A program made the translations under genes and the position numbers. DNA of 64,000 bases from the NCBI GenBank assembly GCA_019931245.1, contig JAINDL010000001.1, forward strand, positions 1-64,000, read 5' to 3'. Positions 7,991 through 17,081 of this stretch are shown here, one piece after another. The number at the start of each line of letters is the position of its first letter. The first letter of the stretch is position 1. Below the pieces are notes generated by a model. That model was not told where the DNA came from. It was given only the letters and a program-made list of their open reading frames with translations, and did not search any database. This DNA comes from Bryobacteraceae bacterium CoA2 C42 (GTDB lineage: Bacteria; Acidobacteriota; Terriglobia; Bryobacterales; Bryobacteraceae).

Positions 7991-9205
7991 CTATCCCTGT
8001 TCGGCGACGGCGTGGGCGGGGGCGAGGGGGCCGGTGGCGAGCCAGAGGGCGAGGGCGGCGAGGAGCGGGAGGGTGCCGAACAGGAGGAAGACGGGGACGT
8101 AGGAGTAGTGGTCGATGAGCCAGCCGGTGGCGAGGGAGAAGACCATGCCGCCGAAGCCGGAGCCCATGCTGCAGAGGCCCCAGGCGGAGGCGAGGGCGCG
8201 GCGGGGGAGGACATCGGCGGGGATGGAGAGGAGAACGGCGTTGGCGCCGGTGTAGCCGGCCATGGCGAGGGAGATGCAGGCCATGGAGAGCCAGACGCTG
8301 TCGACATAGACGGCGGGGAAGGCGGCGGCCATGGAGGCGGCGGCGAGGGCGATGGTGCCTTTCTTGGCGAGGTTGAGCGGGACGCCGCGGCGGAGGAGCC
8401 AGCCGCAGAACCAGCCGCCGGCGAGGTTGCCGAGGTCGGCGACGAGGAAGGGGATCCAGCCGTATTTGCCGATGTCGGCCATTTCGAGGTGGCGGCCGTT
8501 TTTGAGGTATTCGGGGAACCAGAAGATGTAGAAGTACCAGACGGGATCGAACAGGAGCTTGACGAGGAGGAAGCCGCGGATGAAGCGGAGGCGGAGCATT
8601 TGGGCGACGGGGAGGGGCGGGAGGGTTTCCGGGGGGAGGCCGGGGGGCGTGTCGTAGAGCAGCCACCAGGCGATGAGCCAGAGGAGGCCGGAGGCGCCGA
8701 CGGCGACGAAGGCGGCGCGCCAGCCGTAGTGGAGGGAGAGGAAGATGACGAGGGGGGTGGCGATGAGGGCGCCGAGGGCGGAGCCGCTGTTGAAGAGGCC
8801 GGAGGCGAGGGAGCGTTCACGGACGGGGAACCATTCGGCGACGACGCGGATGCCGGCGGGCCAGTTGCCGGCTTCGCCCATGGCGAGGAGGAAGCGGGTG
8901 AGGCCGAGGGAGAGGGCGCCGGTGGCGGTGGCCTGGAGGATGGCGGCGAGCGACCACCAGCCGACGCAGAGGGCGTAGCCGAGGCGGGTGCCGAGGCGGT
9001 CGATGAGCGGACCGGAGACGCCGTTCATGATGGTGTAGGCGACCATGAAGGCGGAGACGACGCGGGAGTAGTCGACGTTGGACATGCCGAACTCGGCGCG
9101 GAGGACGGGGGCGAGGACGGAGAGGGTTTGGCGGTCGAGGTAGTTGATGAGGGTGGCGAGGAAGACGAGGGCGACCATCAGCCAGCGGCGGGGGGAGGGG
9201 GTCAT
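7991..9205 (-). CDS. MFS transporter, anion:cation symporter (ACS, hexuronate-type) family
   Basis: 404 residues, about 12 membrane helices. The start ATG at 9205 overlaps the stop of the dehydrogenase gene by four bases (ATGA). The N-terminus ALVFLATLINYLDRQTLSV is characteristic of the ACS family, which carries hexuronates, galactonate, phthalate and similar acids. Other marks are GPLIDRLGTRLGY (loop 2-3 motif) and GEAGNWPAGIRVVAEWFP. Coupling to a 2-hydroxyacid dehydrogenase suggests uptake of a sugar acid or hydroxy acid. The following minus-strand gene is now only a relic of a DUF1549 gene, while the intact DUF1549 gene lies 1.3 kb further on. Confidence 0.88.
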   Translation of the reverse strand: MTPSPRRWLMVALVFLATLINYLDRQTLSVLAPVLRAEFGMSNVDYSRVVSAFMVAYTIMNGVSGPLIDRLGTRLGYALCVGWWSLAAILQATATGALSLGLTRFLLAMGEAGNWPAGIRVVAEWFPVRERSLASGLFNSGSALGALIATPLVIFLSLHYGWRAAFVAVGASGLLWLIAWWLLYDTPPGLPPETLPPLPVAQMLRLRFIRGFLLVKLLFDPVWYFYIFWFPEYLKNGRHLEMADIGKYGWIPFLVADLGNLAGGWFCGWLLRRGVPLNLAKKGTIALAAASMAAAFPAVYVDSVWLSMACISLAMAGYTGANAVLLSIPADVLPRRALASAWGLCSMGSGFGGMVFSLATGWLIDHYSYVPVFLLFGTLPLLAALALWLATGPLAPAHAVAEQG

Positions 9206-10230
9206 GTGAGGGATTGGAGGCGGGCGAGTTTGGCGAGGAAGCCCGGGCGGGAGAGGACTTCGGGATTGACGACGTGGGCGGGGGGGTGGCCGGCGGCGAG
9301 GGCGAGGAGGCCGGCGCAGGATTCGCGGCCCATGTCGCGGAAGAGTTCTTCGGTCCAGCAGAGGGAGTGGGAGGTGAGGATGGTGTTGTCGAGGGTGGTG
9401 AGGGGGGAGGTGGGAGGAAGGGGTTCGGCTTCAAAGACGTCGAGGGCGGCGCAGCGGATGGCGCCATCGGCGAGGACGCGGGTGAGGGCGGCTTCGTCGA
9501 CGATGGGGCCGCGGGCGGTATTGATGAAGACGGCGTTGGGCTTCATGCGGCGGAGGAGGGGTTCGTTGATGAGGCCGCGGGTTTGGGGGGTGAGGGGGCA
9601 GTTGATGAGGACGAAGTCGGATTCGGCGAAGAGGGTTTCGAGGGGGACAAGGCGGACGCCGTCGGCGTGGGTGAGGGCGGGGTCGTAGGCGAGGAATTCG
9701 GCGAAGTCGAAGGGCTGGAGGAGGCGGAGGGCTTCGCGGGCGATGTTGCCGAGGCCGACGGTGCCGAGGACGCGGCCGCGGGGTTCGCGTCCGAGCAGGC
9801 GGGTGGATTCGGTCCAGAGGCCCTGGCGGAGGAGGCGGTCTTTGCGGACGAGGTGGTGAGCGGAGGCGAGGACGAGGAGGACGATGGAGGAGGCGACGGG
9901 GCGGACGACGGCCTGGCGGGTGATGTAGACGGCGACGTCGGCGGCGGTGCAGGCGGCGAGGTCGACGTTGTCGTAGCCGACGCCGAAGCGGCCGATGGCG
10001 CAGAGTTGGGTGACGCCGGCGAGGGATTCGGCGGTGACGCGGGGTTTGAGGGAGAGGAGGGCGTCGATGCCGGTGAGTTCGCCGGGGGTGTAGGCGGGGT
10101 GGTAGGTGGGCAGGAAGCGGGTTGGGATGGGGGGGTGGGGGGAGAGGGTATCGAGGCCGATGTCGGGGAAGACGAGTTGGCCGGAGGGGTCGAGGAAGTC
10201 GGCGGAGAGGGCGACGGAGATGGGGGGCAT
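9202..10230 (-). CDS. D-isomer-specific 2-hydroxyacid dehydrogenase
   Basis: 342 residues from ATG at 10230. The N-terminal substrate domain contains AIGRFGVGYDNVDL. The NAD(P)-binding Rossmann motif is GTVGLGNIAREAL, followed by NCPLTPQTRGLI, the catalytic Arg in NTARGPIVDEAAL, the Glu in DVFEAEPLPP and the His in TSHSLCWTEEL. All active-site residues of the family are therefore present. It reduces a 2-keto acid or oxidises a D-2-hydroxy acid in the cytoplasm; glyoxylate/hydroxypyruvate-type or sugar-acid substrates fit the ACS transporter encoded immediately downstream. It is divergent from the cupin gene at 10304, leaving a 73-base shared upstream region with no clear promoter hexamers. 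Confidence 0.88.
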   Translation of the reverse strand: MPPISVALSADFLDPSGQLVFPDIGLDTLSPHPPIPTRFLPTYHPAYTPGELTGIDALLSLKPRVTAESLAGVTQLCAIGRFGVGYDNVDLAACTAADVAVYITRQAVVRPVASSIVLLVLASAHHLVRKDRLLRQGLWTESTRLLGREPRGRVLGTVGLGNIAREALRLLQPFDFAEFLAYDPALTHADGVRLVPLETLFAESDFVLINCPLTPQTRGLINEPLLRRMKPNAVFINTARGPIVDEAALTRVLADGAIRCAALDVFEAEPLPPTSPLTTLDNTILTSHSLCWTEELFRDMGRESCAGLLALAAGHPPAHVVNPEVLSRPGFLAKLARLQSLT

Positions 10231-10303
10231 GGGGCTTGGGTTACCAGTCTACTTGAGGTGGGGGGGGGACGGGGTAGCGGGTTCGGGGGGCTACGCTGGA
10301 GAG

Positions 10304-10822
10304 ATGGAGAATGTTCAGCTTCTGACCCATGCTCTGTTTGAGTCGATCGAGGGGGAGGCGTCGGGGTCGGCGCGGCGGCGGAAGAATTTCAATTTTCATG
10401 CCAGCGCCGCCGAGAATCCGCATCGCATGCTCAACGTGCTGTGCCGCGGCACCTATGTGCGGCCGCATCGCCATGTTACGCCGCCCAAGAGCGAGGCGTT
10501 TATTCCGCTGACGGGGGCCGTGGGCGTGGTTCTGTTCGATGATGCGGGCGCCGTCACCGCCGCGCATCGCCTCGATGCCGCCGGCCCGGTCCGGGGGATC
10601 GACCTTCCGCCGGGTGTGTGGCACACCGTCATCGCGCTGACGGAGACGAGCGTCTGTTATGAGGTGAAGCCGGGGCCGTGGGAGCCGGCCTCCGACAAAG
10701 ACTTCGCCGCGTGGGCGCCGGCGGAGGGCGCGGTGGGGTGTGCTGACCTGGTGGCCCGTTGGGAGGCGCTGTTCGCGGCGGCGGAAGCGGGTCCGGGCGG
10801 GGAGGTATACAATGTCGGCTGA
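10304..10822 (+). CDS. WbuC-family cupin-fold metalloprotein
   Basis: 172 residues from ATG at 10304, preceded by GGAG about seven bases upstream; the longer frame upstream is not coding-like. The family pattern is clear: RRKNFNFHASAAENPHRMLN, then GTYVRPHRHVTPPKSEAF, which carries the metal-binding His-x-His and Glu of the cupin, then LPPGVWHTVIAL with the second-motif histidine, and CYEVKPGPWEP. WbuC-like proteins occur in polysaccharide loci; the enzymatic role is not settled. The last base of its stop codon is the first base of the next gene's start (TGATG), so the two are translationally coupled. Confidence 0.8.
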   Translation: MENVQLLTHALFESIEGEASGSARRRKNFNFHASAAENPHRMLNVLCRGTYVRPHRHVTPPKSEAFIPLTGAVGVVLFDDAGAVTAAHRLDAAGPVRGIDLPPGVWHTVIALTETSVCYEVKPGPWEPASDKDFAAWAPAEGAVGCADLVARWEALFAAAEAGPGGEVYNVG

Positions 10823-11721
10823 TGAAACTTGCCGCCGTGATAATGATTGCAGGCGCGCTGTACGCGCAGCCGGTGTTGCCGATCAAGCTGGTCAGCGACT
10901 GGGTGAAGCTGCCCAAGGGGATGTACATCGGAGAGTGCTCCGGCGTGAGCGTCGATAAGGAAGACAACGTCTGGGTGTTTCACCGGGGCAAGGCGCAGGT
11001 GCTGAAGTTCGACCGGACCGGGAAGTTACTCGACGCCTGGGAGGGGTTGCCCGTGGCGGCTTCGCATGGCATCAAGGTGGACCCGGAGGGAAACATCTGG
11101 GCCGTCGATGTTTTTGGGCACAGCATCAAGAAGTTTTCGCGCGACGGGCGCATCCTGATGCATTTCGGCAACGCGGGAAACACACCGGGCGATAACACGA
11201 CGCCGTATGCTTATAACCGGCCCACGGCCGTGGCGTTTGAGCCGAACGGGGACTTTTGGGTTTCCGATGGGTATGTCAACTCGCGGGTGCTGAAGTATAA
11301 CAAGGACGGTGAGTTTGTTCTGCAGATTGGCGGGAAGAAAGGGACGGCGGACGGGGAGTTTGACACGGTGCACGACGTGGCGCTCGATGCGCGGGGGAGA
11401 GTCTATGTGGCGGACCGGGAGAACCGGCGGGTGCAGATCTTTTCGCCGGACGGGAAGTTCCTGACTAAGTGGACGAACGTAGGTTCGCCGTGGGGGCTGG
11501 CCTACAACGCCAAAGACGGAACGTTCTACGTGGCCGATGGGTACGCCAACCGGATTTTGAAAGTGAATCTGGAGGGACAGGTGCTGGGCACTTACGGGAA
11601 GTTCGGCAAGATCCCGGGACGGTTTGACTTTATCCACCATATCGCGGTGGATTCGGCGGGGAATCTCTATGCCGCCGAGATCAAGAACTGGCGGGTGCAG
11701 AAGTTCTCCTGGCAGAACTGA
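10822..11721 (+). CDS. Secreted NHL-repeat six-bladed propeller, amidating-lyase (PAL)-like
   Basis: 299 residues from ATG at 10822, overlapping the cupin stop by one base. Signal peptide MKLAAVIMIAGALYAQ. Repeated blade signatures are seen: VDKEDNVWVFHRGKAQVLKF, DPEGNIWAVDVFGHSIKKF, PNGDFWVSDGYVNSRVLKY, DARGRVYVADRENRRVQIF, AKDGTFYVADGYANRILKV and DSAGNLYAAEIKNWRVQKF. This is the arrangement of proteins annotated as peptidyl-alpha-hydroxyglycine alpha-amidating lyase-like in soil bacteria. I cannot say whether the lyase activity exists. It forms an operon with the cupin gene and, ten bases on, with the deacetylase gene. Confidence 0.82.
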   Translation: MKLAAVIMIAGALYAQPVLPIKLVSDWVKLPKGMYIGECSGVSVDKEDNVWVFHRGKAQVLKFDRTGKLLDAWEGLPVAASHGIKVDPEGNIWAVDVFGHSIKKFSRDGRILMHFGNAGNTPGDNTTPYAYNRPTAVAFEPNGDFWVSDGYVNSRVLKYNKDGEFVLQIGGKKGTADGEFDTVHDVALDARGRVYVADRENRRVQIFSPDGKFLTKWTNVGSPWGLAYNAKDGTFYVADGYANRILKVNLEGQVLGTYGKFGKIPGRFDFIHHIAVDSAGNLYAAEIKNWRVQKFSWQN

Positions 11722-11731
11722 GGAGGGTAAG

Positions 11732-13324
11732 TTGCGGGTTTCCAATCCGAGCCGGAGGGCGGTTTTGTCGGGCGTCGCGGGCGTGGCCGTGGGAGCGGCG
11801 GCGGGGCGGAAGCGCGTGGTGTTGACGTTTGACGACGCGGTGAAGTCGCACCGGACTTTTGTGGGGCCGTATCTGCGGGATCTGGGGTTTCGGGCGACTT
11901 TTTTCGTGACGCACCGGTGGATGGCGCAGACGGAGCATTTTCTGTCGTGGCAGGATGCGGCGGAGCTGCACGGGATGGGTTTCGAGATTGGGAACCATAG
12001 CTGGACGCACCTGGATGCGTCGTCGCCGCGGGGGGCGGCGCGGCTGGAGGCGGAGCTGGCGCTGGTGGAGTATGAGCTGCGGCGGGTGGGGGTGCCGAAG
12101 CCGGTGAGTTTTGCCTGGCCGGGGAATCAGTTCGGGCCGGAGGCGGTGGCGGTGTTGCGGCGGCACGGGATTGAGTGGGCGCGGCGCGGGGCGCAGCCGG
12201 AGGCCGAGTACGGGCGGATGGTGGTGGGTCCGGCGTACGACCCGGGCAAGCATCACCGGCTGCTGATTCCGACGACGGGGGATGCGTATCCGGATTGGAC
12301 GTTTGCGCATTTTGAGCGGGTGATGCGGGCGGCGGGGGAGGGCGAGACGGTGGTGTTGCAGTTTCACGGGGTGCCCGATGTCGTGCATCCGTGGGTACAC
12401 ACGCCAGCGGACAGTTTCCGGCGCTACATGGAGTACCTGCAGCGGGAGGGCTACGAGACGTTGGCGCTGCGGGATGCGGGGGGGCGGGGGGAGGTGGACG
12501 ATCCGCGGCTGCGGGAACGGTACCGGCCGCCGAAGGATGGGAGGTTGGCGCTGCCGGTGGAGGTGGAGCAGACGCGGGCGCGGTTGCCGTACTGGCGCGG
12601 GGTGATGGCGGAGCACGGGTTTAGCGCGGGGGAGACGGGGTTGGTGACGGGGCAGGAGGAGACGGGGGCGAAGGGCGGGGCGCCGGCGGGATTGGCGCTG
12701 CGGCCGTACCCCGGGGGGCGGCATCCGCGGATTGGTTTTCTCGACGGGATGGTGGCGCCGATGCGGGGGACGAAGGCGAGCGTGTTTCTGCCGTGGGCGG
12801 GGGCGGGGTATGTGATTGTGGATGTGCCGGAGGCGGTGATGGCCAATGGGAAGATCCACTTTCTGGGGCACACGCATATTCCGACGGTGTGGGATGAGCG
12901 GAATCAGGTGGTAGCGAACCGGGATTGGACGGTGGGAGAGGACGGGTCGCTGCGGAATGAGTGGGTGCTGGGGGACGGGGTGAAGATTGGGGCGACGGTG
13001 CGGCTGGAAGGCGGGGAGGTGCGGATGACGTGCCGCGTCGAGAACGGGACGGCGGAGACGCTGCGGGAGATGCGGGCGCAGGTGTGCGTGATGTTCCGGA
13101 ACGCGCCGGGGTTTACAGCGCAGACGAACGACAACAAGACGCTGGGGGAGCGGGTGGCGACGGTGCGGGCGGGGGAGCGGGCGATTCACGTGGAGTGGAC
13201 GCCGGTGCAGCGGGTGTGGGGGAATCCGCGGTGTCCGTGTATGCATTCCGATCCGCGGTTTCCGGATTGCCGGCCGGGGGAGGCGGTGGAGGCGCAGGGG
13301 CGGATGTGGTTTAGCGGGGAGTAA
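11732..13324 (+). CDS. Exported NodB polysaccharide deacetylase with extra C-terminal domain
   Basis: 530 residues from TTG at 11732. The start is chosen because AGGAGGG sits at 11721-11727, four bases before it, and the Tat-like leader NPSRRAVLSGVAGVAVGAAA follows at once. Residues about 25-240 form a NodB homology domain: VVLTFDDA, FRATFFVTHRWM, EIGNHSWTHLDA (HxxxH metal ligands), LQFHGVPD. The remaining ~250 residues are a separate domain I do not recognise, with VFLPWAGAGYVIVDVPEA, KIHFLGHTHIPTVWDERN and a cysteine cluster near the end (GNPRCPCMHSDPRFPDC). The GHTHIPTVWDE segment could bind metal. Predicted to remove N- or O-acetyl groups from an extracellular polysaccharide. Codon third positions are strongly G-biased. 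Confidence 0.82.
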   Translation: MRVSNPSRRAVLSGVAGVAVGAAAGRKRVVLTFDDAVKSHRTFVGPYLRDLGFRATFFVTHRWMAQTEHFLSWQDAAELHGMGFEIGNHSWTHLDASSPRGAARLEAELALVEYELRRVGVPKPVSFAWPGNQFGPEAVAVLRRHGIEWARRGAQPEAEYGRMVVGPAYDPGKHHRLLIPTTGDAYPDWTFAHFERVMRAAGEGETVVLQFHGVPDVVHPWVHTPADSFRRYMEYLQREGYETLALRDAGGRGEVDDPRLRERYRPPKDGRLALPVEVEQTRARLPYWRGVMAEHGFSAGETGLVTGQEETGAKGGAPAGLALRPYPGGRHPRIGFLDGMVAPMRGTKASVFLPWAGAGYVIVDVPEAVMANGKIHFLGHTHIPTVWDERNQVVANRDWTVGEDGSLRNEWVLGDGVKIGATVRLEGGEVRMTCRVENGTAETLREMRAQVCVMFRNAPGFTAQTNDNKTLGERVATVRAGERAIHVEWTPVQRVWGNPRCPCMHSDPRFPDCRPGEAVEAQGRMWFSGE

Positions 13325-13380
13325 GAAGCCGAGGGAGCGTTGCGGAAGAGGGACGAGGGCGTTGTGCGGGGGGAATGGAC

Positions 13381-13404
13381 GGGGCCGGAAGGTGATCCGG
13401 CCCC
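13381..13404. terminator. Hairpin between convergent genes, possible bidirectional terminator
   Basis: Perfect nine-base-pair stem GGGGCCGGA / TCCGGCCCC with a six-base loop, between the deacetylase stop (13324) and the minus-strand TonB receptor stop (13415). Neither side has a T-run, so it would not be a classical intrinsic terminator; its position between converging genes makes a transcription-ending role plausible. Confidence 0.5.
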
Positions 13405-13414
13405 GCGGGGTTAG

Positions 13415-16400
13415 CTAGAAGGACAGCCGGAGGCCGAAGCGGAACTGACGGCCGGGGTTGCCCTGGGTGATCGACATGAAGTTCTGGAGCGGGTTCGGCC
13501 GAGAGGTATCGAGCGAACCGTCCGGACGGAGCAGCATGGCGCCGGAAGCGCCGCTGGGGTTGTTCCAACGGACTGCTTTGGTGAGGTTTTCGGCCTCGAC
13601 ACGGAACTCCAGGTTCATGCCTTCGCGAACGGCGAAGTTCTTGAAGATACCGGGGTTCAGCTGCCAAAAGCCGGGTCCGTAGATGGGGTTGATGCCCATC
13701 GAGCCGGGGGTGTAAACCGGGTTGTTGCGGTCAAAGTAGAACAGCGGGTCGCGGAAGCTCGAAGGGTCGTAGTAGGGGTTGTTGGGCCCTTTGTTGCCGA
13801 GCTTACGGACAGGACCGATCTGGTGCGCGGTCTGGGTACAGCCGATGCACTGGAGCGAGTCGCCGCTGCCGGTGACGGTGAACGGGGTGCCGCTGTAGAG
13901 GAACAGCGTGCCCGTGGCCCGCCAGCCGCCGATGACTTTGTCGGCGACGCCGGTCAGGTTGTAGCGCTTCCCTTGACCGAACGGCAGGTCATAGGAGAAG
14001 GCGCTCGTAAACATGTGACGGCGATCATAGCCGGCCGGGGAGTAGTTGCGGGCCAACATACCTTCCCAGTTGAAGGCTTTGGGTCCCGCCCAGCCGGTAT
14101 CGTCGGCCATGTTGAGGGCCTTGCCGAAGGTGTAGCTGCTCGTGAAGAAGAACTGGCCCCAGGCGCGGCGGGCGGTTACCTGCAGCGAGTCGTAGGCGCC
14201 ATAGCCGTAACCGTCCCACATGTTGGTGCCGATGGTGCGGCCGTAGGCACGAGCGAGTGGCAGGTTGGCGGTGGAGATCCCGAGGCCTGGTCCGACAGTG
14301 TTGATATTGCGGTCGAGCAGCTGGCGGATGGTGCGGGTAGCGACGTAGCCGGCGGAGGCGATGATGCCGCCGGGCAGGCGCCGTTCGAGAGTGAGGTTCC
14401 AGCTCTGGATGTAACCGCGGTTGATGCGGCCCCACGGGCTGCGCGGCCCCATGTCGAGATTCAACGGCAGGGTCAGGGTGCCGCGGCTGACGTCGGGAGT
14501 CGGGACTTCCGGGATGCCCTGGCTCAACTCGTTGAACCAGCCGAAGCCGCTGACGGTGGGAACCCAGGAGCCGGTGAGGGTGGCGGGGTAGATGCCACGA
14601 AGGGGCCGGCTGAAGGGGATGGGGTCATAGGTGAGGCCGTAGCCGGCGCGAATGACCGTGGAATCGTTGATGCGGTAGGCGATGCCCACGCGCGGGGCGA
14701 ACAGGAGCCGGTCGACTTCGATGCCGGCGTTCTGGGGCTGGCCGCCGAGACCGCCGAGGGTGACGATGTTCGTGGCCGGATCCCAGCGCTCGAGACCGCG
14801 GCCCTCGCGGGTCATCAGCGGATAGTTCTCCGCGCGCAGCCCCACGTTGACAGTGAGGCGGCGGTTGACCTGCCAGCGGTCGCGAATGTAGAAGCCGTTC
14901 TGCCACTCACGGGTGGTCATGAGATAGAACTGGATGGACTTGCCGTATGAGGAGACGAGGCCAAGCAGCGCCGAAGCAAAGGCGTTCGGCTCCCGCGCGA
15001 CCTGCCCGGGAATGTTGGTGATGCCGCCGGCGAACGAGATCTGCCCGCGCGGGTTAGCGGTTTCCGGCTGCCAGTGGTCCATGCCCAGACGGCGGAACTC
15101 GGCGCCCCAGCGGATTTCGTGCGCGCCAGCCAGCTTGGTGAAGTTGGTCTGGAACGTGTAGGCCTGCTCCTTGCGGAACAACGGGGCCCAGGTGGCGTCG
15201 ACACCGACGTTCGAGAAGCCGAAGCCGGAGAGGTTAGGCAGACCGCCGTAGCGGGGGTCATTAGCGAACTGACGACCACCATTGGTGCCGGGGATGCGCC
15301 ACTGGTCGAGGCCGACGTTGGTTCCGAGGCCGGGGATGCCGACTTCCTGGTCCATCCGGGTGTAGCCGAACACGCCATCGACGAGCAGGGTGGGGCTAAA
15401 GGTGTAGTTGAAGCCGGCGGTTGGCAACTGGGTCTTCGTATCGCCGAAGCCATGCGTGCCGAGCGCGGGACCACCGAGGGGCCCGAACGCGTAGGTGCCG
15501 GATACGGGAGCGCCCATGCGGCTGTACTTGCCCCAGACGGCCAGTTTCTGGGTAGCGACCCAGTTGGTCTTGAAGTCGTACTGATTGCGGGTCAGGGACA
15601 GGACGCCCGTCGCGCCGTAGTTGTCCTGGAGATTATTCGGATCGGTGGGCGAGGTCTGGTTGGGCAGCGGCATCCCCCGGTAGATTTCCCGGAAGATGGG
15701 GCTGATGCGATTGGCCGGAATGCGGTTGCCCGGGAAGGGCTGGCGCTGGGCATTGTTTGCCTGGGTGGCCGTCGCCGGGTCGTAAACAAGGGCCAGGTTG
15801 GTCCAACGGCTGAAGTCGCCTTCCCGGAAATCGGCCGGGGCGACGGAGGTATTGGCGAACTGCCCGGTGCCCTGCATGGTGCGTTCGTAGGAGAAGAAGT
15901 AGAACAGCTTGTCCTTCTTGATCGGGCCGCCGATGGTGCCGCCGCCGATGTTCAGCGTGTCTTTGGGCATGCGGAACGTGGAGGGCCGGAAGTAGGAGGT
16001 AGCCATGTTCAGGCGGTTGTTGTTGTGGAACCAGTAAGCAACGCCTTTGAGCTGATTGGTGCCAGATTTGGTGGTGACCGTGATGGCGGCGCCGCCGGCC
16101 ATTCCCTGCTCAGCATCAAACGAGTTGGTGCTGATGTTAACCGTTTCGATGGACTCGACCGGCTGGACGTAGGCGACGTGGTGAGGCAGCCAGATGTTGA
16201 TGTTGACCGCGCCGTCGGTGAGGGTATTGTTGTTGTTCCGGGCCGTGCCGTTGATGTTGGTGGTAAGGGCGCGTCCGGGGGTATCGACGACGGCGTTCTG
16301 GAACCCGGCGGGGGTGGCGCCGGGGACCAGGTTCATGAGGGTCTGGTAGTTCCGGTAGCCGGGCAGCGGCATATTGGTGATGGTCTGCGAGGTGATTTCG

Positions 16401-16819
16401 GTTTTCACTTCGCTCTTGTCGGTTTGCAGCGCGGCCGCCGAGGCGGAGACGCTGATGGTTTCGGTCATCTGGCCGACTTCCAGTTTGAAGTCGGCGCGGG
16501 TGACGGAGTTGATCGAGACCTCGACCCCGTCCTGGGTGACGGACCGGAAACCGGACTTGCTGACCTTGAGCTGGTAGGAACCGGCCTGGAGGTTCGGCAG
16601 GAAGAAGCGGCCTTCGCCATCGGATTGAACCTCACGGTTGACGCCGGTGGCTTTGTTGGTAATCGTGACCTGGGCGCCCGGGACCACGGCCCCGGATGCG
16701 TCCAGCAGCGTACCGAGCACCGACCCATACAGCACCTGGGCATAATTGGGGACACTCAGCGTGAATGCCGCGAGCAGCAGCAATCCAAAATATAAGCGAG
16801 ATCCATTGACAAACCTCAC
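13415..16819 (-). CDS. Oar-like TonB-dependent outer-membrane receptor 1
   Basis: 1134 residues from GTG at 16819; a strong AGGAGG at 16827-16832 lies seven bases upstream. Signal peptide to about residue 28 (FGLLLLAAFTLSVPNYAQ). Residues ~30-115 form a carboxypeptidase-regulatory-like domain (GTLLDASGAVVPGAQVTI, GSYQLKVSKSGFRSVT). The plug follows (ETISVSASAAALQTDKSEV, NMPLPGYRNYQTLMNLVPG, FDAEQGMAGGAAITVTTKSG) and a large beta-barrel ends in FRFGLRLSF with the terminal aromatic residue expected of a barrel. Oar-like receptors are highly expanded in Acidobacteria and probably import large carbohydrates or peptides. The substrate cannot be read from sequence. A hairpin follows the stop. Confidence 0.92.
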   Translation of the reverse strand: MRFVNGSRLYFGLLLLAAFTLSVPNYAQVLYGSVLGTLLDASGAVVPGAQVTITNKATGVNREVQSDGEGRFFLPNLQAGSYQLKVSKSGFRSVTQDGVEVSINSVTRADFKLEVGQMTETISVSASAAALQTDKSEVKTEITSQTITNMPLPGYRNYQTLMNLVPGATPAGFQNAVVDTPGRALTTNINGTARNNNNTLTDGAVNINIWLPHHVAYVQPVESIETVNISTNSFDAEQGMAGGAAITVTTKSGTNQLKGVAYWFHNNNRLNMATSYFRPSTFRMPKDTLNIGGGTIGGPIKKDKLFYFFSYERTMQGTGQFANTSVAPADFREGDFSRWTNLALVYDPATATQANNAQRQPFPGNRIPANRISPIFREIYRGMPLPNQTSPTDPNNLQDNYGATGVLSLTRNQYDFKTNWVATQKLAVWGKYSRMGAPVSGTYAFGPLGGPALGTHGFGDTKTQLPTAGFNYTFSPTLLVDGVFGYTRMDQEVGIPGLGTNVGLDQWRIPGTNGGRQFANDPRYGGLPNLSGFGFSNVGVDATWAPLFRKEQAYTFQTNFTKLAGAHEIRWGAEFRRLGMDHWQPETANPRGQISFAGGITNIPGQVAREPNAFASALLGLVSSYGKSIQFYLMTTREWQNGFYIRDRWQVNRRLTVNVGLRAENYPLMTREGRGLERWDPATNIVTLGGLGGQPQNAGIEVDRLLFAPRVGIAYRINDSTVIRAGYGLTYDPIPFSRPLRGIYPATLTGSWVPTVSGFGWFNELSQGIPEVPTPDVSRGTLTLPLNLDMGPRSPWGRINRGYIQSWNLTLERRLPGGIIASAGYVATRTIRQLLDRNINTVGPGLGISTANLPLARAYGRTIGTNMWDGYGYGAYDSLQVTARRAWGQFFFTSSYTFGKALNMADDTGWAGPKAFNWEGMLARNYSPAGYDRRHMFTSAFSYDLPFGQGKRYNLTGVADKVIGGWRATGTLFLYSGTPFTVTGSGDSLQCIGCTQTAHQIGPVRKLGNKGPNNPYYDPSSFRDPLFYFDRNNPVYTPGSMGINPIYGPGFWQLNPGIFKNFAVREGMNLEFRVEAENLTKAVRWNNPSGASGAMLLRPDGSLDTSRPNPLQNFMSITQGNPGRQFRFGLRLSF

Positions 16820-16844
16820 GGACTAACCTCCTAAAGTCTGAAGA

Positions 16845-16856
16845 GTTCCGCGGAAC
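16845..16856. promoter_or_regulatory. 12-base perfect palindrome in the leader of Oar receptor 1
   Basis: GTTCCGCGGAAC lies 12 bases upstream of the AGGAGG ribosome site of the receptor gene. It is a perfect dyad and could be an operator or an mRNA hairpin. No regulator is encoded next to it, so this is a positional suggestion only. Confidence 0.3.
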
Positions 16857-17081
16857 GGAGTAATTCTCTCGCCCCGCCAGAATTCCTCCTATGATACAAC
16901 CATCAGGGGGGGGAGCGGATAGGGTCGACGGACGCGGAGCGGCCCGGATTACGGACCCAACGGGTCTCAATCCGAGAGTACTGGCCTCGACCGGCCAGGG
17001 TAGACGGGGGGGAAAGCGGCGGGGGAAAGCGGCGGGGTTGAGTCCGCGCGGGGGCGGTGCTTGCTCCGGCGATGACGCGCG

